DNA of 64,000 bases from Formicarius rufipectus (lineage: Eukaryota; Chordata; Aves; Passeriformes; Formicariidae), in NCBI GenBank assembly GCA_013399695.1, contig VXAU01002306.1, positions 1,148,588 to 1,212,587 of the forward strand, read 5' to 3'. A model generated the notes under the pieces. It saw only the letters and a list, made by a program, of their open reading frames with translations, was not told the origin of the DNA and did no database searches. Below, in pieces: positions 23,974-38,949 of the stretch (position 1 is its first letter; each line of letters opens with the position of its first letter). A program made the position numbers and the translations under genes.

Positions 23974-25989
23974 AGGATCGCCCCGGCTCCCCCCCGGCAC
24001 GGCCCTTGCTACACCCCCTTGTCGCCTCCCCGACACCCCACCCACACCTCACACCCACCTGCCGCCGTCCTCCCCCGGCAGAGGCGCACCCCACCTCTAT
24101 GGCACCCGCACCAGCACTCCCAGTAGCTCCAGCCCAGCGCTGGACCTGCCACACGCCCTCCGGCTCCTGTGCCCGTGGGGCTCGGCGGGGAGGACACAAG
24201 GCACCCCCGTCGCAGAGCAGGAGCCGACACACAGGTGGCTGTAGGGACACAGGACAATGAAGCGCTTGGACCAAAGCCACTCTTCAGCCCGGCGAGCACG
24301 AAGTGTCACGGAGTTCTCCCCTCCAGCTCACTCTCCAGCCAGAACCCTGCAGCAGCTGCTCACAGGGCCATCAGCAACCTGTCCCCGTCCCTATTTTGGA
24401 AAAGTAAAAGGCACGGGGAGGCGGATCAGGCAGTCCTAGGGTAAAAGTCAGGGGTAAGCGCCAGGGCTCCCCACTTTGTACTGATCCCCAGCCTGCACAA
24501 GGACGCACAGAGGTCCAGGCTCCCTGAGCAATCCCCAGACGTGAGTTTGCAGGGGATGACTGGCAGGAAAGCACCTGGGCATTTCCCTGTGCTGAGACAG
24601 CCAAGGACTGTGAGTGTTCCATGCACTGGGAGGATTGCAGAGGTAGCAGCACCTAAAAAGGAGGGGAGCTCGCTTTCTGTAAATAATCTGCCATCTGCAA
24701 AGCTCCAAGTGGAAAGGAAGGGTACAGATTATGCAAGTTTACAGTGAGGTATAGTTTAGCTTGTTCCTACAGATACATCTGTTTATTTGGCTTGCCAAAG
24801 ATTAATCCCTTGATGGGTCCCTGAATGATCCCCTGGGAAAGACTCAGGGCACAGAAAGCATGGAAAGTTAGTACTGCCTTTAAAGCAAACAAAATGATAG
24901 ATTTACTGTAATCTGTCCTGCAAATGGGGAAAAGGAGTACAGACCTTCAATCAATTGAGGATAACAAAGGAGAACAGCAGAAATCACAAGTGAGACTCTT
25001 CTTCCATTATCCTAAAATGCTTTAGAAAATGACAGAAGAGCTGATCGCATGATTGCGAATCCAAATGAGCATTGGTTTGTCATGACAAATTATTGATTTC
25101 CTTCCTCTGGATAAAAGAAAAACCCTATTCAAACAGGAGGGAAATGGTAACTTGGAGCCTGATCCAGAGCCCATTTACATCAACAGAAGTGCTGTAAATG
25201 AATGACCGATGTTGAAAAGAAATCAAACATGAGGGAAAGGTAAAACGTGAGAAATGGCACAGTAGAGAAGGAAAACAGCTTTGCAGCCTCATTAAGAGAT
25301 TATAGCAATAGAATTCAGCTTTTAGATGCCTGTTCTAAGCATAGACAGCTATTAAAAATGACTTTATACATTGTTTCTTTTAGCCAAGGTTTTGTTTTGA
25401 TCAATATTTAGCAACATTTCTCCTTACGGTATCTTTTCCTGTGTTAAAGCAGATCCAGCTGCATGGTGTGTTTCCAGGTAACTCAGGGCCTGGGAAACGC
25501 TTGGATCAGTAATACCTGCTGGCAACTGCTTGAGAGCCAATGGAGACCTTATGGGTTTCCATCCACAGTTGTTCCTTGGGATCAGAAACTAAAGGAAAAT
25601 AAGACAGAAGCAGGGAAGAGGCATTTTCTCTATTTTAAATTCTTCCCCCAGAGGTCTTCCCTTAGCTGACATGCCCCTTTCCATTTTGTTGCAAGACCAT
25701 AGAAAGAGGAACATCAACAACAACGGCAATGGAGAAGCCCTCAAACCAGCAAGGCAAGATCCTGCACACATTGAGAATCTTGGATCATATCACAGGTCTG
25801 GGTGAGGGGGGTGACTAAATCATTTCAATCATTTGCTGTGCACATTCTGACAGTCCCGACTGCCGTCTGACAGTACTGTTGTGCAAGCTGCTGCCACTAC
25901 AGAGACAGTGCCAAGGAGATAGCACCAACTGGCTCTAGCTTATAAACCTCACCATGACAAGCTTTGATGGCTTTGTCTATGTTATGTTT

Positions 25990-26006
25990 AAAAAAAAAAA
26001 AAAAAA
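25990..26006 (+). repeat. A17 homopolymer
   Basis: Simple A run in the upstream flank, about 2.1 kb from the PCSK2 start codon. Confidence 0.95.
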
Positions 26007-27991
26007 TTAAGTTAGCAAAGATTTGGTTAAAAAGTCCAATCTCAGTAACAAGAAGAAAACTCCACCCAAAGAGGCCACTTAAAGAAAGATGATCATTATG
26101 TTGATGACCACAGAATTTTGAGATCAGACAGAATCGCTAGGATTTCTGACCTAGTACTTCATGTAAACTGTAGGGCTTATCTGTATTAATTCCCGCATCT
26201 GGTCTGTAGTCCTTCTTTAAAGCACCAATCTTGAGTTAAAAATCATGATTGATCTATTCCAGCCATTGGGGAAATGTTCCAGCGATTGCTTAGAGCCATT
26301 TGTAAAAGGATGTAACTGCCTCTCTTTAAAGCACCAATGGTCCTGCATTGACTTCTAGGTTTTGGTTTTATTATGAATATGTTCATGGGACTACTCAACT
26401 CTTATTATCCCCAGATGACAGCTTTAATGCTGTGGTGATAAAGACATACAAGTAGCACCCTCTGTGCCTCTTTCTGTATGGCGCATTTTCCATCCTTTCA
26501 GCCGCTCCCATTAAATCTTTTTACTCCTTCAATTGTGAACCGTAGCTGCATCAGGTGCTTTTTCAGCAGAGGTCAGGCCAGTGTCAAATGGAGATTATAT
26601 CACATTTCTGTTCTTACTGGGAACCCAGTGTTTCACCAGCCAAGGATTCCATTCAGCTTCCATACTGACGAGTCTCCCTGATGTGCAGCATAGTGCCCGT
26701 GCTGACTCACACGCCTCTCATCCCCCTCCAACGCTCTTCAGGACCGTGGCTCTCTGAGACAGGTTATTGTACCCTGTGTGGTCAATGAACTTTGTACCTA
26801 CAGATATATTAACTGACTTGATCAAAATTCACATCATTCACCTCCCAGGAGCTTTCCAAACAATCCAGATCGCTCAGCACTCCCCTCTTTTATAGTTTAT
26901 GGCTTCCTTCTTCAACCTACAAACTTTATCAGTAATGAGTTTACATTGATATACTGGATTAGCAAGATCTTATAGAGATCATTTCTTGGCCCCAGTCCTT
27001 TGGAACTTCTCCAGAATCGAATCAACTCCAGCAATGATTCCCAGTTGGTAATTAAGAACCTAGCATTTAATCAGTTTTTAGTCTGTATCATAAAGGCCGT
27101 TTTGATTTTGTATCCTATTTATTCACTGGCACGTCACACCATATTAAAGGTCTCCCAGACACAAGCAGTGTCACAGACATGATGGATCAAAAAAACCTGT
27201 ACTAACTTTTACAGATGTTTTTTCCCCTGGGGACTGCACAGGATGGTACCATGCCAAGAGACCAGCATGGCAGAGGAAGTTGTAAGAATTCATTTCCTTG
27301 CTGTGGAAGTCAGCCCTAAGTACAAGATTTACATAGCTTTCATCTTTAACCGTTCATCCTAGATGCTACACGAGCAGTCGTGCTCTGAAGAACTGGAAAC
27401 TAGAATACTGCCATAATTAAATTTCATGTTATGAGAGAGCAAAACACACAAGCATCCTTTGGCACAAGTCTGAGTCTCCCTTAAGCCTGTATTTCTGAAG
27501 CTGTGAAGTGAGCGTATGTGCCTTAAGTGGACCGGGGAGCAGGCTCAAAGATAATACCTACATTTTCAGCGACAGAAATGGGATTAAAAAGGCATGAGAA
27601 GGGATTTCAAAAGGGAAGAATTGGATGCCTGTTTTAAAAGCCCACAGATGAAAGAAAGTCAGACAGTATCTCTTGACAGTCTTATTTAGGACAGGGAATG
27701 ACCAGACCTATTTGAAGAAAAACAAGAAGTGGCGAATATAGAAGAATATAGAATTTATATTCTTTGCACATCGAGAGCACAGTAGAACATGTGCAATTGA
27801 GTGTACAGAATGAAAAGAATAGAGTGAAACACTGTCAGGAACTGCCATGGAAGTTGAGCCAACCAACTCACTGCTGAGTTGCCCCACTTCAGCTACAGGA
27901 TCAAAGTCACTTCAGGAGGATTCCAGAAGTACTCTAAAGGTATCTGTGTCTATCAGTGTGGGTCATCTTACGATACAAGTTTTATATACAG

Positions 27992-28007
27992 ATATATATA
28001 TATATAA
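27992..28007 (+). repeat. AT dinucleotide repeat
   Basis: Eight AT units in the upstream flank. Short microsatellite. Confidence 0.93.
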
Positions 28008-31000
28008 AGCAAGCTTTAAACTGGTTTGTTTTCACAGTGAGCAGCACAGGTATGAGGAAATAGAAGCCGAAACCGCAGTAAACAAGTTCACAGAGAGCAT
28101 AGGTACTGTTGGTCCTGTTTGGGCTGCTTTGGCAATCAGCTATGACTGTCTTCAAGAGTATTTTAATAAAACACATCTGGGCCATTTGAGCACAGTGATA
28201 AAAAGAATGATGTATGAGTTACCATGGCAAATGATGAAGCCAAGCCATGGCAATGTTTCTGTGTGGAGGTTCTAGATTAAAAAGCTTGGGATGCACTTAT
28301 CTTAGATGATTTCAAGATCATTTTCCCTATTGAAAAATAATTCCCCTGACCATTATCATTGCTTTATACTATCAGAATATTTTCTTACTGTTACAAATAC
28401 ATTAACAATGGCAGCATTATTTATAGGCATGTGGCTCCTGATCTGCTATATGTTATGTGCTGTTGGTGAAGAGAGAGGATGACAGCAGGCACCCCTTTGG
28501 ATCTAAGATATGCAAACCCAAGAAGGTTGGCAGTTACCAGGCACAAGAATGAAGAAGCCAGGTGAAATATTTCATGCCATCACTGTGTGGAACTGCATGA
28601 ATCTTTCAAGATTAAAGACATTTGAGAACTGGGGGCCTAATCTACAGCTGCTGCTTACTTGGACTTTTAAGTTGCAGGCAGAATCCTCTCAATACACATT
28701 TATCTTTGTAAGTGTTACACTGCCAAGCATCAGAGTGAACAAGAACTGCATGTACTGATGTAGTGACATGATCATGCAAAGCAGTAAACAGCGTGGTTTT
28801 CAGCATCCATTGCCCACGGGCAGGGTGGGCTGGGCATAGAGAATGAGAGAAGGAAAGGTTTAATTACTCCTTCAAGCAGTTTGGGTTTTCTCTGATTTGT
28901 TACTTCCAGATATAAGGAAGAGAGGGACTGGTAAGCAACATGGTGACTGACAGGGAGATGAAAACTGTTGATATAACCAGTAAAAACCATGTCCCACACT
29001 TAAGGAGTGCACAATCCAAAATGACAGAATAGCTTACAGATAGACATTCACTAACCAGACAAATAAAGCTCATGAAAGGACGACTTAAGGTTAGGCCCAT
29101 GGTGGAAGCCTTATGAAACTATGGCACTTCTGTTTGCTAAATGAGAATGTGTTTATCCATGAGCTGAAGTTGTTTCCTGACTCAGCCTCTTAGCCACTGC
29201 TTAGTATCCGTGTGGACAAATGTTCAGCTTAGGCAGCTGTGGCAGAGGTACTAAAAGTAATGAAAAAATGTGCTTCATTTATATTCAAAGGATATGCTTG
29301 TCACTTTTACAAGGCTTGTTTGGGTTTTATGCTACTGAGTCCTTTGCTGAAGACTGTGTGGAAAAACAAGGTCTGTGCAAATCATCTCAGAGAACCAGAA
29401 TTGCTCAGCAGTCAGTTTGGAGCAGATGGTCTCAGTGACATTCTAGAAGATAACAATGGGTGAGAGAAAGCTTCTAAGCAAGACCAGGAAGTACTAGCGT
29501 AAAAAGAGGCAAAACAAACCCAAAACCCGACAACAGCAACAGACTTAAAGGAAAAGGTTAACAAATATACAAGGTAAAAAAGCATCTGTCAACCACTGGA
29601 ATGACTGGGCCAAAGGAAAATGACTGGATGTGTGCAATTAGGGACAGAGATCATGCACCAGAGAAAAGACAAAGTGGAATTCAAAACAAAAACATCAAAA
29701 GATCCAGAAAGCGGGTCTCCAAGAAATCCACCCACACGCGTGATGAAAGTTTCATGAATTATGAACAAATCTAAGTGTTTGCCTCAGGAAGCTCCAATTT
29801 TAATTACAAAAAGGCTGAGGGAAGGTGGGGAAGAGAATTCAGTAGTGTCAGCTCGTTTAACTTTCTGAGTCCTTGAAACTATTGATGTCCTCGACAGAGA
29901 GGATGGGGTGACAACATACAGGTGGGGGACCGCTTAGAGTGGACATTTGGCTGAGATATTGGACAGGCAAAAGTGCAGTTTACTGCAGTCATAATGCATA
30001 TGTGGTGTTGACAGTTCCATGACAATTTTGTTTGGTATAAAAAACGGGTGTCGGATGCCTAATTAAAAAATGTTGAAAAGTCTTGGATTTACTGTTGTCC
30101 TTTTCATTTTAGAGTTCATATTATGCTCCTCACAATTTTTGATTTTTTTTTTATTGTTGCAGTATGAAACAAAGATATGTTTACAAAATTTTATTCCTTT
30201 TTTTTTTAATTTCTGTGTATTAAAATTTCAGGCTTTGCTTCCAACCAAGAGCAACAACTCAGTAGAAAAGCCATAATTTTTTTTTAAGCACTTTAAAGAA
30301 AAAACAAGGCATATGATCACAAGAAAATAATTTCTAAAGGTAGGCCTGAAAATAAAACAAGAAATTGTTCCTATCAGAGCTGAAATCTCTCTGTGGACAG
30401 ACCTTGGTTTGTTTCCATATATTAGAGAAGTGGCATCATATATCCAGTTAAATGTAGATTTCTTCCAAGTTTATCTTTGAAATCCCAAGTTTATAAAAGG
30501 CAAATTAAACTCCTCCAACAACTAACTTTGTTCTCCTTGCTGATAGGAAAATAAACATATCAAGACTTCATTGTATAAATATCCTTTTGGTGGAACCTGC
30601 TTGCCAAATTTCTGTGTTTTGTCTTGTAAATTAAAGCCTTGCAGCCCATAGGAAAGTACAGCAAAAGACAAGTAAATGGCCTCCAGCATCTCTGCTGGGC
30701 TGCTTTGATCACCCTGCTCATAATTCAGCTGCCAAGTATTACCAGGGTTATGGTGCTTGGTACATGACTGAGGTGAATTTGGCTGTGCTCTTTCTTGTAC
30801 CAATTTCACATGCCTACAGTTCACCTCCCACTCTGGAAAAGGCTGCAGAGCAGCAGCTTTTCCCTCGTGTCACTGTGAATTAAGAGAAAACCCCAAATAG
30901 CCTAACACCGACACTCTGGTTGGAATGCTTTAAATTATTAGATGTTTACCCCTCTTGAGGTTCATTTTCTTCTGGATCTATGCATGGCTGCCCTTTGTAT

Positions 31001-34000
31001 TTTGTTAGATTTGCCTGTCTTGTTCCCTGGCCCTGCCTCAAGCCCTTTCCCTTGCAACCAGTGATGTTCTAGGAGGCAGGTGCTGGAGCTGGGATGCAGG
31101 CACAGGCTAAAAACTGGGGAACAGAGCTCAGAGAACGTTGCAGACAGTTTTCTGTGGATACTGGCTTGGGAAATGGGAGAGCCAGAGCATGCCACAACCC
31201 CAAGCGTGGCAGGATTCAGATTAGGCTGCCACCACCACCCCCCAAGCCCAACGCTCTGTCACCTGTTGTGCCACAAAAAGCTGCTGGACAGAGGCCACAG
31301 CTGACAGGACAGCAATGGGAAAGGCATGGGGAGAAATGAAAACTGGAATTGCCCCCTTCATCTCACACCCAGCTCAGAGAATGATTTGCACAAAGAAACC
31401 TCAGTCCACTTTGAGGTTCAGAAGTGCTTGCACCGTAGACAGCAACAATCAACAACCTCTTGTAAAGAAAAATTGAGGATTAAATAAAAGGAGACCATAA
31501 AAACCTGCTGAAACTCAATGGGAGGTGGATGACAAAGCCCTCTATGAAATTCTCCCCTGGCAGAATACTTTTACCTGGATTTTTGGCATGAAAACAAACA
31601 CATCAATTTTTACTCCACCTTCTCTTCTCCAGTGCTGTCCTTTTCCATATCATTAAGAAGTGTGTATATACATGTTGTCACACTAAGCACTATCATGGCT
31701 TCCTAAGTAATTCACTAAAAAGCCACTACACATTCATAACTGAAACAGAAAAATTCAGTGTAAGAAAAAAGGGGAAAATTATGAGCAAATTAATCATTAG
31801 GGAAAACACATCACTTGTCCCCTGAACTTCTCTCAAATCATTCTCTTCATAAAGCAATGGTTTACCTATTACTACTTCTGCTGAGAGAGAACTCTAATGA
31901 ATATCCCAAAGACACGTGCAGGCTTGCGCTTGAGATCTCACTCTTCAACTACTGCAAGAATCTGGTGCTCGGCTACATCTTTATTTCACTTGCAGAAAAT
32001 AAAGTGACCACAAGGAACAGATAAGAATTCAAGTCTTCAAGAAACAACTCGGTGTGGCAAAACTGAAATCTAAATTTTTTGGGAGGTTTGGTTTAGGTCT
32101 TAACTTTGTTGATCGATCAGATTTTAAGGACTGAGAACCTATTTTCCATCAGAACTACTATGCTGGCTTCAAGGCATGGGACCTTTCAAGAAACTACTCA
32201 ATAACTTTTAGCTCTTTGCATCCCTTCTCTCCCAGTGGGAGCAAAGCTGCATCAGTGTCCAAAGGGAGGATTCAGCACATTTTCCATTTGAATTTCAGTT
32301 CAGAGAAGAGAGCACACCAGCACCAAAAAAAAAAGAGAGACTGACCCTTCATTTAAAACAGTTTCAAATTCAAGACAAAGGGATTTAGATGGGAAAGGAA
32401 GCAATCTTTAGGATAAGTCTGCCTTTGTGCACATACCTTGTCTACTGTGTATGATCAGACACTTTTCTTGACAGAGCCGTGGACCACTATTTTTTTAAGA
32501 ACAGAGAGAAAAAACATCTCACTCCCCAACTGTGCATCACTGTTTTGCCTGAAGATTTGTTTTGGCAGGTTCTTTTAGTCACATCCTGTTCAGGTTACTC
32601 TCAGGAGCCATCCTTTTGAAAGGTGGTGATACCTTGCATGAAGAAATTAAGCAGCAGGATCACCAACATCGTGAGGGGCATCACAAAAGTAATCTCAGAG
32701 GGAAATATATCTCTTCCGTACTCTTAGGGAAATGAATAATATAGAACAGTCCAGGTAACTATTGAAGGATCACAGTGATGCATTGTAGATATTGAATAAC
32801 TGTATGACCAGAAAAGAGAAACATGAAAGGAAATATGAAAAAAAAAATAAAAATAAGCAAACCAACAAAAATAAAAATAGAAAAAGAGAAAAGTGAACTG
32901 TGGGAAAGGAAAAGAAAAGCCTGCAGTGTGTGGGACAAAGTATATCCATATATTCAACTGATATGGGCTGCACTACACTGAATAAAGGATTTTTTTTTTT
33001 ATATGGAACAGATGGTCACCTTATTCAAGCAGCTGTTGGAGGGGGGGGGAATGATTCATGATCAAGCATCAAAGGCTGAAAATGCCCTCTTTTGCTAAGT
33101 AGTGGTATCAGCATGCAGCCACTAACTGATACCACACAGGAGAAGGGAAGTGAGGTGAGAGGGCTCCCCCTGATCAGCTCTGCCCACTGCTCTCCGTGGT
33201 ATATGAGCCATACCTGTAAATCCAAGCTGGTGCTGAGTAAAATCTCTTGGCTATATCTCAAGGATTTTTCTGGATTTTTTTAAATGTCTAACATTAATGT
33301 TAACAAGCGGAATTGCCAAAGAGTAAAGAAAAAAAAAGCCGAAAGCCCACAAAACTCAGCCTTCTGTATTTCAGGAGATTGTGTTTTATCACTAGGTGGC
33401 ATTGCTCTAAATCTTTCAGTGCCTCTTTTCTGAGTTCTTTGCTGTGTGGATAATCTCTGACAGCTGGTGAAACACGCAGGTTTCACTGAGGTGCCACCAG
33501 CCACGGTGCTCCAAGTGTGCACAACGTGTCAGCAAATCTATTCAACAGAGATTTTGTTCTACTTCGGCCTCAACTCTTCTGTTTGCTACCACAGAAATAA
33601 ACACAGTCCATAACCAGATGCTCAGTTACTCCAACTGAAAGCCTCAGCCTACTCAGAAGCCTTTATAACACAACCTCAGCCCCTTCTGACATTCCTCCCC
33701 CTTCCACAAGTCACTCCCACAAATGTTTCCACCAGGGACAGCACAGTTGGTTATAGCTCATGTTGGTGTGTCACACGACAGCTGTAAAGCCAAGGCTTTT
33801 TACCAATTCCCTGCACCACTGGGCTGACTCACTGGCCTGTGGAATTTGAAAAACATACTTAAAAGTTATTTTCAAAAATTTTTTTTCACTTGAGCTGTCT
33901 GTGAAAGCTGTAAATGAGAAGTGTAGCAGCATGAGAAGAGTAAAAAAGCATGAACATTTGAATAATCGCTAAACATGAATAAAGGTTTCAAGAGCACAGA

Positions 34001-37000
34001 AATGATGCAAGTCCTCAAACACCCACTTTGAAGCAACCTTAGCAAAATGTGTCCCAAATTCAACTTGAAAGCCATCATGATCTCATTCTGACTCCAGTCA
34101 CCAGATCTTAAGTACTGTGTTTGAGGCTTAAGATCCCAGTCAAACAGTGGTACCATATCCCAAGGAGGGTTTAAACCTCCAAGGGGGTAAAGTATGATCA
34201 AGTCCAGAAATACAATCCTGAAATCCCCTCACCTGTAATCACCTAAAGCATAGACTGGGCAAAGACATTGTTTATGCACTTCACATTCAGGAGTCACTTG
34301 TTAAGAAATACAGCAAGGTTTTGGAAAAAAAGGACTAGAGCCTAGAACTCCTCACTCTCAGCTGAAGACCTCAAGCACCAGATAAGTCACGACCGTTAAC
34401 ACATTTAGGTTTTCATGAGATAACTAGTGAGAACATTCAGCCTTTCTAACAAGAACAGGAAACCCCTCCACATTTGCTGTCTTAGCAGCTACATCCTCAG
34501 TTCCATTGCTAGATTTTTTTTTTTCTGCCTTTCCAAGACAAGCCCTTTAGTAAAACATACTCAGAGGCCTGGGTGGTACTGTCTGCTTTCCTGATTTGAC
34601 AATCTGATTTGGATTTGCCTCTGTCTCAACAAATGAACTTCAGTAAGTCAGCAGAAATGACCCTTCACATTTTCCTGAGCTCAGATCAACACCAAGGGCT
34701 CAGAACAGCACTGTGACCAGCAATGTTCATCTTCAACAGATCTTATCCTAGGAACGAGATCATTTGTAACACTCAACATCACTGAGTTTTAGCAGAAATA
34801 CATTTCAGCTCCTTTCAAACCATTTCAGGGCAAAGACAGAGCGCTGTTCACTTGAGGAAAACAAGCCAGTCAAATGGAAAAGTACTTATTTTCACGTTCA
34901 ACACTCCACAGAGTTAATATCCAAAAGTGCAAGAATTTATATTAAACAGCCTTTATTTTCTTTACACTACTCCTTATATACTCTCTCAATGCAATATATA
35001 TGCACATAACAGTCTCCCAGCTCTGCGGAGCAAGATGGGGTGGGTCAAGGGAGCTTTGCTCACTCTCTGAGCTCATACAGCCTGCGATTTATTCACCAGG
35101 CTCTCCAACAATTGCCTCAAGACTTTGTAACTGGGCATGTGGAACTCTTCAGTCAGATTGATAACACGCTTGCAAAGCACTTGAGCTCGAGGGATGAAAG
35201 CAGCTTAGCACTAATAGTAGTTATTGTCTTTAATCTACAAAGGCCTTGAATACATGCTGAGGAAATAAAAAAAGGAATAAAAGTTTCAATGGTTTAACTG
35301 CATCAGTTTAGATAAAAATCGGTGAACCTCCCTTATGCTGGCTCGTGTGAAAATGTCTATAAATGAGCTTCTGAACCCCTTGGAGGGAGCAGGAAGTGCT
35401 GTGCTCTCAGTTCGAGGTACACGTATGCTTGCCTGAGGGACATTGCTGATGTCCCCATACAACAGCCCTCCCTTTACAGAAACAAACTCCCTAATGGGCA
35501 CAGCTGGAAAACAGCTCCTCCTTCATGAAGGGCACAGGTAAATTTCTGCATGTGTCTTTGTTTTTCTTCCCTTCCCTCCCATCCAGGAAATGCCAGCCAC
35601 TGATTAAGATCTCACTTCCACTCCTACCACCTTGCAAGGACCATTTCTTCCTGGCGTAGCTCAGTGCAGAGGGGCCAGTATCACACACTGAATTGCTGTG
35701 GTTAACAGGGGTCTATCACAGCTTGACACTGCTGTGTAGGGTGTACCCATGATACCACTGAGGGATAACTGGGTAGTCTGTTAATAACCTAAAACATTGA
35801 TTGCTATTAACGTATTAGTCATCTTAAGAGAAGTACCCATGTATCAGTGATAGATGATGATGCTGACAATTAGGTTTAAAAAGGAAAACCCATGTGGTTT
35901 CAGGGACATTTATATAAATTAGGGATATGCAATTTAATCAGGCACCCAGTATTGAAACCCTTGCATGAAAGATGATCACGAAATATAAAGCCCCACATTT
36001 GCTCCCTGCAGAAGCAACTGAGTGGAGCCTACAGGAATCTAACTTTTTGGCAGAGAAATAAGCTTTTCCTTCTCAAGAACAGAGCATTCTCATTTATGCC
36101 CCGGCCTCTCCAGCTGCCTGTTTAAGGTCTGGCATTTCTCTGCTCAGGAAGTGATTCCATTCGTTTCTGTAGCATCCCTCAGGAGAGACCCAACAGGACT
36201 GAGCACTGAAAGGAAAGGTCAGCAGAAATCAAAGCAGGAGAGGGCTGGGAGCTGGCAATCACAGCAGCAGGAGAAGGATGACTTCGTGGCTGCAAACACA
36301 TGGGCTTAGTGCAGTTTTCTTGACCTCTGAGGATTCAGCTTAGATGTCAGATCTGAATTTCTTTTATTGAGTGTACAAAGTCGAGCAAATACTAGGAGGG
36401 AGAATGACTTCTGGAAAGAAGACATAAATATAACATCATAGGAACGACTCACACACATCTAAAGGAATAGTATATTAAATTGTAGCTTAAATTCGGTGTT
36501 TGTTGCAAGGTTAAAATGAAAGAGCATCTGAAATTGAAGTATTTATTAGCTCTCTTCCTGCTGATAGTCATTGGTAATCAGTAGTTACCTAACATTGCTG
36601 ACAAAAGCAAGGTTTCTCTGTAGTCAAGAATTGGATGAGTTGCACTGGGAATATTTGGAATAACAAATTCTGCTCATTCAGATTCAATAAAGATTGATAT
36701 TTCTGCAGGTATTAAGCCCCCTCCCTCCACCTCAAACCCAACAATGTAGACAGTTAAAGGGAACCAAGAGTCAGCCCAAAGGTTACAAAGCCCAGCTGGG
36801 TTTTTGCAACCATCCACAACAACAGAACAGAAGGGAGAAGGCAGCTCTGAAACTCACAATTACAGAATCACACATCAAGGAGAAAGCACTAACAAGGAAT
36901 GGACATTTAAGAGCAAGTACATTGCTGTTACAAGAGCAAACAGCTATTAATAATCCACGTTCAGACATGACTACAGTGAAAATGGAAAGATTAAGCATTA

Positions 37001-38095
37001 AAAGAAAAGCATTAAAGGAGTGAGATCTTACAGGTGGGGAATAGGTTTTAAGATACAAGTTGCTAAGTTTATGGGAAAGGCCATGCATTCAGCAAGAAGG
37101 GGTTGGAATTGCTAACCTGGTGGAACACTCCCAGTTCTTTGTACCATTTTTTCTTTTAAAATAAAGGAAAACAAAAGGGCAGAGTTCAGAGAAGATTTTA
37201 ATTCCCCTGCCCCTGCCCCCCACCAAGCAACTTACACGTGAAATAATTCACACAGAAGTTTTATTTTCCCTTGTGGATTTGCAAAAAGTCTGGTAAACTT
37301 TGGGTTTCCCCTGTTACAATTAAAACAAATGCTGTGTGAAGAAAGGCAAAGACTAAGCACTTTGTCAAAGGGTGACAGATCTCTGAAAAGTCTTATCAGC
37401 AGGGGTTGGCAGCTAATGGAGAAATTACAAGGCCAGGAGAGAGAATAACCAAGTTCTGTGGCTTGACCAAATGCCAGACACAGCAGCTGATCTTTTCCAG
37501 ACTACAGAAATCCCCCAAAGGCAGGGACAGTTTCCAGCACAGTGGAACATTCATTCCTAAGGCATGTTCTGTAGTATAAATCCCTCTGGCAGAATGACAC
37601 CTGTACCTTTTGAACTTTACCAGTGCTGACTACATTAGACTGAGGATGACTAGACCAAAAAAAAAAATCCCAAAATAAATGGTATGTCTTGACCTGACCT
37701 TCTCTACAAAACAGTGCAGGAGATCTAAGTGCTCCTAGGTGACGCCTTGATCTGAACACGACAACCAGGTAACTAGTTGTACCCTTGAGGGCTCTACTGG
37801 GAAGGGATGGGGGTCTCAGAACCTCCCTGAAGAGGAAACTGAGCTGCAGCTCCTCTTCTGAGCTGCTCAGCACAACAGTTAGCATCAGTTAACACAGGAG
37901 GAATCATGTGCTGGTCCCCTCTTCTCTCACAGTCAAGGAGTGGTGTGAGGACACAGTGGTTTTAAGGGCTCCAGGAGGTTCAGTCCTGTCCACATTTGGA
38001 TGAGGCAGGGTGATTACACACTGCCACTTGACCCTTTTGTGCTGCCCAGGAAAATATAGAGGTAGAGGTGATATAGAAAAAGGGGCAAAGTCAGG

Positions 38096-38205
38096 GGCCT
38101 GAAGAAAGAGTACGTGAGACTGAGGGAAAGGGAAAGCAAGGAGGGAGGCAATGGGAACAGAGAAGAGGATGGAGGAGGCAAAGAAACGAAAGATGGATGA
38201 ACCAA
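38096..38205 (+). repeat. Purine-rich tract
   Basis: Roughly 110 bp strongly biased to A and G on the plus strand (GGGAAAGGGAAAG, GGAGGGAGG, GAAGAGGATGGAGGAGG). Low complexity; it could adopt triplex structure in principle. Confidence 0.8.
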
Positions 38206-38949
38206 AGAAAACTTAGATAAGAAAAATGGTCAGAAAGAAGAGACACATAGAGAAGAGATCAGCCAAAATATGTGTAGAGTCCACCACTGCAAGGAAAGGA
38301 ACTGTTGTGGGAGATTAAAAAGCTGAGCAAACGTGTGAACGAGATGTATATCTCTGTCATCACGAACACGTGGCCTGCTCCTTCCAGACGGCTTCCCTTT
38401 CTGGTACAGCTGCCCAGGAGCCTGAAAGTTCATCTCCAAATCTCTTGACTCTAATACTTGACACAGCACCCTGTAAAGCACCCAACACCAGCTCTAAGTA
38501 ATCAGCTGGTGCAGTGTCTGCACATCTGGAAGGGCTGGAATGCAGCACCATCACAGTATGCCCTTAAGACTCTGCAAACAAATCCAACTGGTCAACAGCT
38601 GGTTTCTCATGCGGGTCCCTGGAGCCACAGTAAGGCTCAATCTCCACACAGATTCCTGAGAAGTTACTTAAATGACATTCAACTTTCGTTGCAAATATGG
38701 AAGTGTGGAGGTGTGAGATGCTCCCCTCCCTTAAAACGAACTAAAGCTCCTCATTCCAGGGAAAGGAAAGGTGCTGCCTCAGCTTCATCAGACATTACAG
38801 ATTCTGCTGAGCTCAGCGGAAATGTCACTGATGCAATGGAAGCAGAAGGGATTGCAATTCTGCACTGCTTTTATCTGGTAGTAAACACCTCTAAAGCAGG
38901 CTGTGTCCTGCAGTGTGCTTTCACACAAACCTGGTGTCCCCCAGCAGGA

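Larger units (their letters stand above)
23846..24000 (-). promoter_or_regulatory. PCSK2: PCSK2 5' UTR and core promoter, no TATA box seen
   Basis: This is the region immediately upstream of the start codon. No TATA box is visible on the minus strand here, which fits initiation from a CpG island. No upstream ATG is present, so translation should start at 23845. A CCAAT box and a GC box lie about 110-130 bases upstream of the start codon. The transcription start site cannot be fixed from sequence alone, so the split between UTR and promoter is not defined. Confidence 0.6.
23400..24230. promoter_or_regulatory. PCSK2: CpG island over PCSK2 promoter and first exon
   Basis: A block of GC-rich, CpG-dense sequence stands out sharply from the AT-rich surroundings and covers exon 1, its donor site and several hundred bases upstream. 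The edges were judged by eye and are approximate. CpG islands over the first exon are typical of vertebrate promoters. It contains the window's only ambiguous base, at 23863, probably because of sequencing difficulty in GC-rich DNA. Confidence 0.85.
24231..38000. other. Upstream flanking DNA, no gene recognised
   Basis: DNA 5' of PCSK2. CpG density falls off by about 24.3 kb and the sequence becomes AT-rich. I looked for exon-like conserved protein segments on both strands and recognised none. Contents are homopolymer runs, a short AT repeat at 28.0 kb and T-rich stretches near 30.1-30.3 and 33.0 kb. Distal PCSK2 enhancers could lie here, but nothing in one sequence proves it. Confidence 0.7.

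Noticed and set aside
23643..24260. 205-codon plus-strand open frame over the CpG island
   Set aside because: Antisense shadow of GC-rich sequence; Pro/Arg/Ala-rich composition with no domain.
23603..24280. 225-codon minus-strand open frame whose downstream part contains PCSK2 exon 1
   Set aside because: Only the part from the Met at 23845 to the splice donor matches PC2. The upstream extension runs through the promoter and UTR, contains the ambiguous base, and is open because GC-rich DNA has few stop codons. The frame past 23660 is intron.
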